Part shown: positions 1 to 6,920 of the stretch, one piece after another
Layout: every line of letters begins with the position of its first letter
Numbering within the stretch: the stretch's first letter is position 1
Assembly: GCA_002481295.1 (NCBI GenBank)
Contig: DLDU01000065.1
Location: forward strand, 1 to 32,380
Length of the DNA stretch: 32,380 nt
Reading direction: 5' to 3'
Origin: Prevotella sp. UBA7764
Lineage (GTDB): Bacteria > Bacteroidota > Bacteroidia > Bacteroidales > Bacteroidaceae
Position numbers and translations under genes: made by a program
The notes under the pieces: model-generated
Seen by the model: only the letters and a program-made list of their open reading frames with translations
The model's database searches: none
Told to the model about the DNA's origin: nothing

Positions 1-3
1 GGG

Positions 4-34
4 ATTGCTCCGATTTCACCAATGGAATTGAAAC
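4..34 (+). repeat. Degenerate left-end CRISPR repeat
   Basis: Only the last 13 nt (ATGGAATTGAAAC, 22-34) match the array repeat exactly. The preceding 18 nt are almost unrelated. It lies one normal period (35-nt spacer at 35-69) before the first perfect repeat. It keeps the crRNA 5'-tag half and has lost the 5' half. It may be the true left edge of the array, a recombination scar, or the edge of a different array lying further left. Confidence 0.75.
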
Positions 35-2241
35 AGCATTTGCAGAGCAAAGGTATTGGTTCTTCGTTGGTCTTAATCGTACCTTTTATGGAATTGAAAC
101 CGTTCACGCCGAAAACAAGATCAAAATACGAATAGTCTTAATCGTACCTTTTATGGAATTGAAACAAGCGTGATAATCCTTGGCACGTAAGTACTTATTA
201 TGTCTTAATCGTACCTTTTATGGAATTGAAACTGGGCTCATGCACAAGAGTTTGTCTCGTTTAATCGGTCTTAATCGTACCTTTTATGGAATTGAAACTA
301 TCAAGTTTGCGTTTAAGAGCGCGCTGAACATCGTCTTAATCGTACCTTTTATGGAATTGAAACGAGACAGAATTAACTGGAGCTAAATTCGTATCCAGTC
401 TTAATCGTACCTTTTATGGAATTGAAACAAGCCACCTTGCATCAACGAAGCCGGATTAACATTTCGTCTTAATCGTACCTTTTATGGAATTGAAACTCGA
501 CATAGGCACAAAACAGAAATCGTTTCGTTGCGTCTTAATCGTACCTTTTATGGAATTGAAACAATGGTCCCAGTGGTGAAGGAGAAGGTGTTTTTTCGTC
601 TTAATCGTACCTTTTATGGAATTGAAACAGATGACAAACGAGGAACATAACCAAATCCACCTGTCTTAATCGTACCTTTTATGGAATTGAAACACTAATT
701 GTACTAAAGTACATGTCTTAACCTCTTTGTCTTAATCGTACCTTTTATGGAATTGAAACTGCATAACAAATCAGGCTCTTTTTGTTTCTCTTGTGTCTTA
801 ATCGTACCTTTTATGGAATTGAAACCGGCATTTTACTGTATTTCTCAGCCAAAGCCCGGTCTTAATCGTACCTTTTATGGAATTGAAACTTTCAAGTCCT
901 TGCTTTTGCAATGCAGGAGATTCCGTCTTAATCGTACCTTTTATGGAATTGAAACTTTTACCCACTTCTAAACTTTCGGCTTCTATCCTAGTCTTAATCG
1001 TACCTTTTATGGAATTGAAACGACGGTCAAATGTGAGGTTTATAAAGGTGTCGCAGAAGGTCTTAATCGTACCTTTTATGGAATTGAAACAAATTTGACC
1101 ACGGCAAACACTCATTATTATAGGGTCTTAATCGTACCTTTTATGGAATTGAAACTACTGCGTTGATGTTCTTCCTTCACGTCCGCTCACTGTCTTAATC
1201 GTACCTTTTATGGAATTGAAACATCGGCTTTGGAAGGCGATCAGCTTCTGACGGAAGTCTTAATCGTACCTTTTATGGAATTGAAACTTCGGCGAGCTCT
1301 TCGACAGACTCCGGCATGTAAGTCTTAATCGTACCTTTTATGGAATTGAAACTCTCTCCGCCCTGATGAGCACCACGGCACCCACGGTCTTAATCGTACC
1401 TTTTATGGAATTGAAACTTGGGTACTTTATGTGTCTTACCTCGCTTGTGCCTGTCTTAATCGTACCTTTTATGGAATTGAAACCCCTTCCTCTTCGAGTT
1501 CAAGGGCGTGGGCTTTTCGTCTTAATCGTACCTTTTATGGAATTGAAACTTATATATAAGGTCAAAGCTTCACATTCGAAAAAGTCTTAATCGTACCTTT
1601 TATGGAATTGAAACTGGTCAAATTTCGGTTTTAATTCATTCGACAAAAGTCTTAATCGTACCTTTTATGGAATTGAAACAAAGTTCTTCGGTCTCTCAAC
1701 TCTGATTATTATGAGTCTTAATCGTACCTTTTATGGAATTGAAACTTCGTCTCATGGTACACCGAGGGAGTGCATATCATTGTCTTAATCGTACCTTTTA
1801 TGGAATTGAAACTATCCCAACCTTGTGATTATCTCCATCCAGCAAAGTCTTAATCGTACCTTTTATGGAATTGAAACGGCGAACTTCCCGCGTCTGATAA
1901 AGCCGATGCTACGTCTTAATCGTACCTTTTATGGAATTGAAACAATTTTGAGTCTTCTTCATCTTTTGTTCCGAGTTGTCGTCTTAATCGTACCTTTTAT
2001 GGAATTGAAACCCCGCCGGTGATCCGCTTCTCCCCTTCCCCCCTTGGTCTTAATCGTACCTTTTATGGAATTGAAACTGGCGAAAACGTCCTTAAGGGTG
2101 TCCGTAACAGTGTCTTAATCGTACCTTTTATGGAATTGAAACTCACAACGCTAGGAGCACCATCAGTGCTTATGGTGTCTTAATCGTACCTTTTATGGAA
2201 TTGAAACCCTTGCCACGCTTGGTGGTGTAAGTCGCAAAGGT

Positions 2242-2272
2242 GTCTTAATGGATCAGTTGCAATTTTCCGTGT
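2242..2272 (+). repeat. Degenerate terminal CRISPR repeat (trailer end)
   Basis: It starts GTCTTAATGG, so it keeps the first 8 nt of the repeat, then diverges completely. It lies exactly 65 bp after the last perfect repeat, leaving a 34-nt final spacer (2208-2241). A decayed repeat at the leader-distal end is normal for CRISPR arrays and places the trailer here. Confidence 0.85.
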
Positions 2273-2519
2273 TTGCATTCTATCTATATTAATGCGCATA
2301 ATATGCTCGTGTGACCCCTCGGGTCACCTCGCCAGTAGATAGGAGCTGGATTTCATACCCCGGTCTGCGCTCCTGTCGTCGCATGACCGTGTTACCAATG
2401 CTTCAGCCCCGTTGGGGCTGTTAATAGCGCAAGGAAGGTATGCTTTGACGCTATTGGGGGAAAGAACTTTTTCGCAGTGGATGGGTCAGTGCCCCAAAGG
2501 GGCACACGCATGGGTAACA

Positions 2520-2685
2520 CGCAAGACATTTATTTTATTACCGTCAAGGGCAGCATGTCGTCGTAATACAGCAGGAGCCTCCCGTCGCAAGACATTTATT
2601 TTATTACCGTCAAGGGGGTTAGGGCGGCCACGGCGGGCCGCCCCTACACTAACACCCTTGGCATGAATTGGATTACCGCCAAGGG
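2520..2685 (+). repeat. 31-nt direct repeats with 66-bp period
   Basis: A 31-nt sequence beginning CGCAAGACATTT and ending TACCGTCAAGGG occurs identically at 2520-2550 and 2586-2616. A third, decayed copy (22 of 31 matches by my count) ends at 2685. A shorter related element beginning CACAAGACAT lies at 2734-2758. The gap between the two perfect copies is 35 nt. It shares no sequence with the main CRISPR repeat but has the same repeat length and period. Confidence 0.85.
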
Positions 2686-2735
2686 GTGAAAGTGGTGGGG
2701 ATGTAGGGGCGGCCCGCCGTGGCCGCCCTAACCCC
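2615..2735. repeat. 33-bp perfect inverted repeat, REP/BIME-like
   Basis: The arm at 2615-2647 is the exact reverse complement of the arm at 2703-2735. Each arm is itself a GC-rich imperfect palindrome with half-sites GGGCGGCC and GGCCGCCC. The 55-bp centre holds a further inverted repeat, CCCTTGGC (2655-2662) with GCCAAGGG (2678-2685). Two palindromic units in head-to-head orientation is the layout of bacterial interspersed mosaic elements built from REP units. No RAYT-type transposase is in the window. Confidence 0.85.
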
Positions 2736-3033
2736 ACAAGACATATATAACCGCACAAGCGAGGAACGAGCGCAGTACGGGTTTTTTTATGTTGTACACC
2801 TTTGGCAACGAGGTGCCCCGAAAGGGCACACGAGCATTCTATACGCAATTATAAAACGCTATTTATCCACGGACTTCTGCACCTGAGCCCTTCTTTCTGA
2901 TAATTCTTTCTAATTTCTGTCGACAGAATAATTCTCTCATTCTCAAATTCTTGAGATAAAAAAGGTTTCCACAGAGGTTTTCTACTGAATAGTCACACGC
3001 AAAAACACGCGACAGATTCACGCGACGTGCGGC

Positions 3034-3549
3034 TCATCCCCTTGCCTCAAAACCGTCAATCGCCTGAAAGCGCTGTTTGACGGCCTGACGGGCACGGAAG
3101 ATATTGACCTTTACCTGTTCCTCTGTCATGCCGAGCAGGGCCGCGATGTCCTTGTAGGCTTTGCCCTCGAAGTCGCGCAGCTGGATGCATTCCCGCTGCT
3201 TCTCCGGCAGGCTGTCGATAATTTCCCGCACAATGCTCACCTGATCCTTCTCTATAACTTTGTCAGAAGGGTTGAAGGTATTGTCGGGCTTTTCCACAGG
3301 TTTGTCGTCGAGGCTCTCGGTCTGGCTGCGTTTGTTCTTCACACTGTCGAGTGAAAGATTGCGGCAAACGGTAAAGCAGAAAGCCTCAATGTTGTCGATT
3401 TCCTCCCATGTGTCGCGCTTGTTCCATACCTTGATGAGCGTTTCCTGCACGACATCCTCGGCCTCGGCACTGTCGAGCGTGATGCGCAGCGCGAGACGAT
3501 AGAGCTGATTTTTCAGCGGCAGGATGTCGTTACGGAAATCTATTTTCAT
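3034..3549 (-). CDS. ECF-family RNA polymerase sigma factor
   Basis: This 171-residue protein has the two-domain layout of an extracytoplasmic-function (sigma-70 group 4) factor. Region 2 covers about residues 12-75, with EDVVQETLIKVW at 31-42, the core-binding and -10-recognition segment. Region 4 is a helix-turn-helix at about 113-161, with SLPEKQRE and LLGMTEEQVKVNIFRAR. A charged linker (about 75-105) joins them. ECF factors redirect RNA polymerase to a stress or nutrient regulon and are usually held by an anti-sigma partner. No anti-sigma gene is adjacent: argB lies 35 bp upstream and downstream is only repeat DNA. It may share a transcript with argB. The regulon is unknown. The ATG start is directly supported because it gives a normal-length region 2. 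Confidence 0.92.
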   Translation of the reverse strand: MKIDFRNDILPLKNQLYRLALRITLDSAEAEDVVQETLIKVWNKRDTWEEIDNIEAFCFTVCRNLSLDSVKNKRSQTESLDDKPVEKPDNTFNPSDKVIEKDQVSIVREIIDSLPEKQRECIQLRDFEGKAYKDIAALLGMTEEQVKVNIFRARQAVKQRFQAIDGFEARG

Positions 3550-3584
3550 TCTTGCGGTTTTCTCTTAACAAGCGTTTCTGTGAT

Positions 3585-4361
3585 TCATCGGGTGATGACA
3601 GTACCCGTAGAGGTGCCGTTGTTCTCGGCCTTGGTGATGATGACACGTTCCACACCAGCGTCTACGGCAGCCAGAGCGTTGGTGATCTTGGGGATCATGC
3701 CCCCGCTGATCGTACCGTTGGCCACCAGTCTCACAAACTCATCGTGGTTGATCGTGCTGATGACGCTGCCCTCGTCGTCGGGGTCAGCCAGCACGCCGGC
3801 TTTCTCAAAGCAGTAGACCAGTGTTGTCGACGCACCTTCCCGGGCCAGGGCTTTCGCCGTCTCGGCGGCGATGGTGTCGGCATTGGTGTTGAGGATATGG
3901 CCCATTCCATCGTGGGTCAACGGTGCCATGACAGGCGTCAGACCGCCGCGAATCAGACTGAGCAGGCGATGACCGTCGGCCTTGTCCACGTCACCGACAA
4001 AGCCATAGTCCACGCCGTCTTTCTTCGGACGCTTATGGCTGCGGATCACATTCATGTCGGCACCGGTCAGTCCCACGGCATTCACGCCTCGAGACTGCAA
4101 CTGTGCCACGATGTTCTTGTTGACCAGACCACCATAGACCATCGTCACCACTTCGAGCATCTCGGCATCGGTGATGCGTCGGCCTTCCACCATCTTGCTC
4201 TCTATGCCCAAGGCTGATGCCACCTTGGTGGCGCGGCGGCCTCCACCGTGCACAAGTACCTTCTGCCCCGGCAATGCTGCAAAACGGTCGAGCAACTGGG
4301 CCAGGCGCTCAGCGTCCTCCACGATGGCACCGCCCACTTTTATGACTGTCACTTGTTCCAT
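3585..4361 (-). CDS. argB: Acetylglutamate kinase
   Basis: This 258-residue amino-acid kinase phosphorylates N-acetyl-L-glutamate with ATP, the second step of arginine biosynthesis, in the cytosol. Visible family marks are KVGG at 8-11 (phosphate-binding lysine 8), HGGG at 38-41, GRRITDAEML at 60-69, NTNADTIAAETA at 158-169 and GGMIPKI at 220-226. The length is normal for short, arginine-insensitive ArgB proteins, which lack the N-terminal helix of arginine-inhibited forms. It lies between speA (arginine decarboxylase) upstream and an ECF sigma gene downstream, which places arginine synthesis next to arginine use. A good -7 promoter box lies just upstream, so it may be transcribed independently of speA. 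Confidence 0.95.
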   Translation of the reverse strand: MEQVTVIKVGGAIVEDAERLAQLLDRFAALPGQKVLVHGGGRRATKVASALGIESKMVEGRRITDAEMLEVVTMVYGGLVNKNIVAQLQSRGVNAVGLTGADMNVIRSHKRPKKDGVDYGFVGDVDKADGHRLLSLIRGGLTPVMAPLTHDGMGHILNTNADTIAAETAKALAREGASTTLVYCFEKAGVLADPDDEGSVISTINHDEFVRLVANGTISGGMIPKITNALAAVDAGVERVIITKAENNGTSTGTVITR

Positions 4362-4376
4362 TCTCTATACAATCAT

Positions 4377-4384
4377 CAAAATTA
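4377..4384 (-). promoter_or_regulatory. Bacteroidota -7 box for argB
   Basis: The minus strand reads TAATTTTG, a full match to TAnnTTTG, 15 bp before the argB ATG. It predicts a very short leader. No clear -33 TTTG is seen at the usual spacing. Confidence 0.5.
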
Positions 4385-4394
4385 GTATTTATCA

Positions 4395-4437
4395 GCCGTC
4401 CCCATGCCTCTGTCTGACACAGAGATATGGGGACGGC
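4395..4437 (-). terminator. Long two-tier hairpin between speA and argB
   Basis: The outer stem GCCGTCCCCAT (4395-4405) pairs with ATGGGGACGGC (4427-4437), 11 bp. The inner stem CTCTGT (4408-4413) pairs with ACAGAG (4419-4424). It begins 10 bp after the speA stop codon and precedes the argB promoter. There is no strong U-run after the stem, so it could be a terminator or a transcript-stabilising or processing hairpin. Confidence 0.6.
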
Positions 4438-4447
4438 ATGTCTGATC

Positions 4448-6340
4448 TTACTCCAGGTAGGTGTAGCCATAGAGTCCCGAGCGGTAGTTGCTGAGGAACT
4501 CCTTGCCCTCCTCAAGCGAGAGTTTGCCTTGCTTGACGCTCTTGGTGACCCACTGCTCCAACTGACGGACGAGCTTCTTGGGGTTGTACTGCACATATTC
4601 CAGCACCTCCTCGACGGTCTCACCATCGATGATCTGATCGATGCTATAGGTACCGTTCTTCACCGAGATATGCGCAGCGTTGGTGTCACCGAAGAGGTTG
4701 TGCATGTCGCCAAGGATTTCCTGATAGGCGCCCACAAGGAAGACACCTATATAATATGGCTCATCCCTTTTGAGCGCATGCACGGGGAGTACGTTCGACT
4801 GCGTGCCGTTGACGGCGAAGTTGGCCACCTTGCCGTCGCTGTCACAGGTGATATCCTGCAATGTGCAGTTGCGTGTGGGCCGCTCATTGAGCCGTTCGAT
4901 CGGCATGATGGGGAAGAGCTGGTCGATGCCCCAGCAGTCGGGCAGACTCTGGAAAAGCGAGAAGTTGCAGAAATATTTGTCGGCCAAGAGTTTGTCAAGA
5001 CCGCGCAACTCGTCGGGCACATGCTTCAGCGTCTTGGCGATGGAGTTGATCTCATGGCATACACTCCAATACATCGACTCCACCTCAGCGCGCGTCTTGA
5101 GGTCGACCATGCCGTGGGCGAACATGTCGAGACAGTCTTCACGGATCTGGTCAGCGTCGTGCCAGTCCTCAAGCATCGACTTTGGATTGAGGTTGCACCA
5201 TATATCATAGAGGTCGCGCACGAGCTGATGGTCCGATTCTTTGGCTTCGAACTCCTCAGGCATCTCGGGCAGTGAGGCAGCGCCAAGCACGTCGAGGATG
5301 AGCACCGAGTGGTGGGCAGCCAGCGAACGACCGCTCTCGGTGATGATATTCGGGTGCGGGATGTTGTTGCGGTTGGCGATATCAGCGAAAGCGTAAACGC
5401 AGTCATTGATATACTCTTGGATGGAGTAGTTGACCGAACTCTCGGAGTTGCTCGACCGTGTGCCGTCATAATCAACACCCAGACCGCCGCCACAGTCGAC
5501 AAACTCGATGTTGTAGCCCATGCGGCGCAGGTTGCTGTAGTACTGAGCAGCCTCTGTGAGCGCGTTCTGAATACGGCGGATTTTGGTGATCTGACTGCCG
5601 ATATGGAAGTGGATCAGGCGCACGCTGTCGTGCAGTCCTACTTCGTCGAGTTTCTTCAAAGCTTGCAAGAGCTCCATAGGAGTCAATCCAAACTTAGAAG
5701 CGTCGCCACCGCTCTCGGCCCATTTGCCCGATCCTGAGGAAGCGAGTTTGATGCGGATACCGATGTTGGGCTTTACGTTCAGTCGCTTAGCCGTCTTGGC
5801 GATGACATCGATCTCATTGAGTTTCTCCACCACGATGAAGATATGCTTGCCGAGTTTTTGCGCCAGCATAGCGAGCTCGATATAGCTTTCGTCCTTATAT
5901 CCATTGCAGATGATGAGCGAGTCACTCTTGCATTGCACGGCGATGACGGCGTGGAGTTCCGGCTTGGAACCAGCTTCGAGACCGAGGTTGAACTTGCGTC
6001 CGTGAGAGATAATCTCGTCGACGACAGGTTGCATCTGGTTGACCTTGACAGGATAGATGATAAAGCTCTGTCCTTTGAAGTCGTACTCTTTCTTTGCCTT
6101 CTCATAGCACTCAGCCATCTTCTCAATGCGGTTGTCGAGAATATCGGGGAAGCGGAGCAACACCGGCGGGGTGACATCGCGCAAGGCGAGCTCGTCCATG
6201 ACATCGCGCAAATCGATCTGCGTGTTGTCCTTGCAAGGCGTGACATAGACATCACCCTTATCGTTTATTCCGAAATAAGAAGTACCCCAACCATTAATAT
6301 TGTACAACTCCTTGGAGTCGTCGATGGTCCATTTTTTCAT
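4448..6340 (-). CDS. speA: Biosynthetic arginine decarboxylase
   Basis: This 630-residue, PLP-dependent fold III (alanine racemase-like) decarboxylase converts L-arginine to agmatine and CO2, the entry to polyamine synthesis through agmatine. The PLP lysine is K99 in YPVKVNQ. The barrel motif LIHFHIGSQI and the glycine-rich phosphate loop ECGGGLGVDYDG-type segment (here VDCGGGLGVDYDG) are present. The C-terminal active-site cysteine motif ITCDSDGKV is also intact. The length matches bacterial SpeA. It follows aroK by 29 bp on the same strand, probably in one transcript. argB lies downstream after a long hairpin. The start MKKWTIDDSKELYNINGWG is the usual N-terminus of Bacteroidota SpeA. Confidence 0.96.
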   Translation of the reverse strand: MKKWTIDDSKELYNINGWGTSYFGINDKGDVYVTPCKDNTQIDLRDVMDELALRDVTPPVLLRFPDILDNRIEKMAECYEKAKKEYDFKGQSFIIYPVKVNQMQPVVDEIISHGRKFNLGLEAGSKPELHAVIAVQCKSDSLIICNGYKDESYIELAMLAQKLGKHIFIVVEKLNEIDVIAKTAKRLNVKPNIGIRIKLASSGSGKWAESGGDASKFGLTPMELLQALKKLDEVGLHDSVRLIHFHIGSQITKIRRIQNALTEAAQYYSNLRRMGYNIEFVDCGGGLGVDYDGTRSSNSESSVNYSIQEYINDCVYAFADIANRNNIPHPNIITESGRSLAAHHSVLILDVLGAASLPEMPEEFEAKESDHQLVRDLYDIWCNLNPKSMLEDWHDADQIREDCLDMFAHGMVDLKTRAEVESMYWSVCHEINSIAKTLKHVPDELRGLDKLLADKYFCNFSLFQSLPDCWGIDQLFPIMPIERLNERPTRNCTLQDITCDSDGKVANFAVNGTQSNVLPVHALKRDEPYYIGVFLVGAYQEILGDMHNLFGDTNAAHISVKNGTYSIDQIIDGETVEEVLEYVQYNPKKLVRQLEQWVTKSVKQGKLSLEEGKEFLSNYRSGLYGYTYLE

Positions 6341-6369
6341 CTAATCAGCTTAGTTAATTTATTGCCGGC

Positions 6370-6909
6370 TCATGGCAAGCCGAGTTGTTGTTTCAGTTGC
6401 TCTACTGTAATCTGTATTTTGTCGAAATTATCCATCAGGCTCACGTCGAGCGTGTGCTTTGCTTTAGTGTAGAAAGGCTCGCGCTGGCAGAGCTGCTGCT
6501 CTATGAATGCGACGACCTCCTCGGGCGTTTTGTTGAGTAAGAGCGGGCGGACGGTCTTTCCCATCTTCAGATGTTGTACGAGCACATCAGTGGTGCACTT
6601 GAGATAGACCGATTCTCCCTGCTGGTTGATGTAGTCCATATTGTCGAAAAAACACGGTGTGCCGCCGCCACAACTCAGTACGATGTTCTCAAACTCAGCG
6701 ACTTCATGGAGCATGTTGCGCTCTACTTGTCGGAAGCCGTCCTCGCCCCGCTCGTCAAAGAGTTGTTTGACGGTCTTGCGCATACGGCTTTCTATGTACC
6801 AGTCAAGGTCATAAAAGGGCAGACCCAATGATTTGGCGAGCGCCTTGCCGACCGTTGTCTTTCCTGAGCCCATATAGCCCACGAGGATGATGCGAACAGG
6901 TGTATCCAT
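6370..6909 (-). CDS. aroK: Shikimate kinase
   Basis: This 179-residue P-loop kinase phosphorylates shikimate at the 3-hydroxyl using ATP, the fifth step of the chorismate pathway to aromatic amino acids. The Walker A loop GYMGSGKTT lies at about 11-19. The shikimate-binding aspartate follows in FYDLDWYIE. The CGGGTP motif (about 80-85) and the LID-region arginine in KTVRPLL are present. It starts 11 bp after the topA stop codon and 29 bp before speA, so it is probably the second gene of a topA-aroK-speA transcript. Nothing appears missing. Confidence 0.95.
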   Translation of the reverse strand: MDTPVRIILVGYMGSGKTTVGKALAKSLGLPFYDLDWYIESRMRKTVKQLFDERGEDGFRQVERNMLHEVAEFENIVLSCGGGTPCFFDNMDYINQQGESVYLKCTTDVLVQHLKMGKTVRPLLLNKTPEEVVAFIEQQLCQREPFYTKAKHTLDVSLMDNFDKIQITVEQLKQQLGLP

Positions 6910-6920
6910 CAGCTAAACGT

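Larger units (their letters stand above)
4..2272 (+). CRISPR. CRISPR array, 33 identical 31-nt repeats plus a degenerate repeat at each end, 34 spacers
   Basis: A 31-nt repeat beginning GTCTTAATCG and ending GGAATTGAAAC recurs at 70, 135, 202, 268, 333, 398, 466, 532, 598, 663, 729, 795, 859, 925, 991, 1060, 1125, 1192, 1257, 1322, 1387, 1453, 1519, 1584, 1649, 1715, 1782, 1847, 1913, 1981, 2047, 2112 and 2177. By eye all 33 copies are identical, separated by unique spacers of 33-38 nt. The ATTGAAAC 3' end is the classic 8-nt crRNA 5' tag of Cas6-processed type I and III systems. It implies transcription on the plus strand with the leader to the left, outside the window. The decayed repeat at the right end supports this. 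The subtype cannot be set because no cas gene lies in the window. No spacer is duplicated by eye, and none visibly matches the rest of the window. Short frames crossing the array encode only repeat translations and are not genes. Confidence 0.98.
2311..2829. repeat. Family of four short C4/G4-core hairpins
   Basis: There are four hairpins with a common design, a 6-7-bp stem with a C-run/G-run core and a 3-5-nt loop. They are GTGACCC-ctc-GGGTCAC (2311-2327), CAGCCCC-gtt-GGGGCTG (2404-2420), GTGCCCC-aaa-GGGGCAC (2489-2505) and GTGCCC-cgaaa-GGGCAC (2813-2829). They have no U-run, so they are not simple terminators. They look like members of a dispersed intergenic repeat family; function unknown. 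Confidence 0.7.
2273..3033. other. Gene-free, repeat-rich junction between the CRISPR array and the ECF sigma gene
   Basis: No credible protein or RNA gene is seen. The left two thirds (2311-2829) is a mosaic of short palindromes, 31-nt direct repeats and a long inverted pair, listed separately. The right part (about 2850-3033) is AT-rich. It contains a perfect 14-bp palindrome TTCTGTCGACAGAA at 2915-2928 and a hairpin TCTCAA-attc-TTGAGA at 2941-2956, which may help end transcription arriving from the sigma gene on the minus strand. Open frames here simply translate the repeats. No cas gene, transposase or leader-like sequence was recognised. Confidence 0.7.

Noticed and set aside
694..728. 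Spacer containing GTCTTAA, resembling the start of a repeat, and a TGTACT-aa-AGTACA palindrome
   Set aside because: Only seven bases match the repeat start and the spacing of flanking repeats is normal, so it is probably chance.
180..2022. Several short open frames inside the CRISPR array with periodic peptides such as LIVPFMELK and LNRTFYGIET
   Set aside because: They are translations of the CRISPR repeat in different frames, with spacers supplying the variable residues.
2412..2848. Overlapping open frames on both strands in the repeat junction
   Set aside because: They are made of the duplicated and inverted repeats, and their peptides have no protein-like character.
2863..2871. TTATCCACG, one base from a DnaA box, suggesting an origin
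   Set aside because: It is a single isolated site with no DnaA-box cluster, dnaA or dnaN nearby.
4427..5275. 282-codon plus-strand frame opposite speA
   Set aside because: It is an antisense shadow of a full-length arginine decarboxylase.
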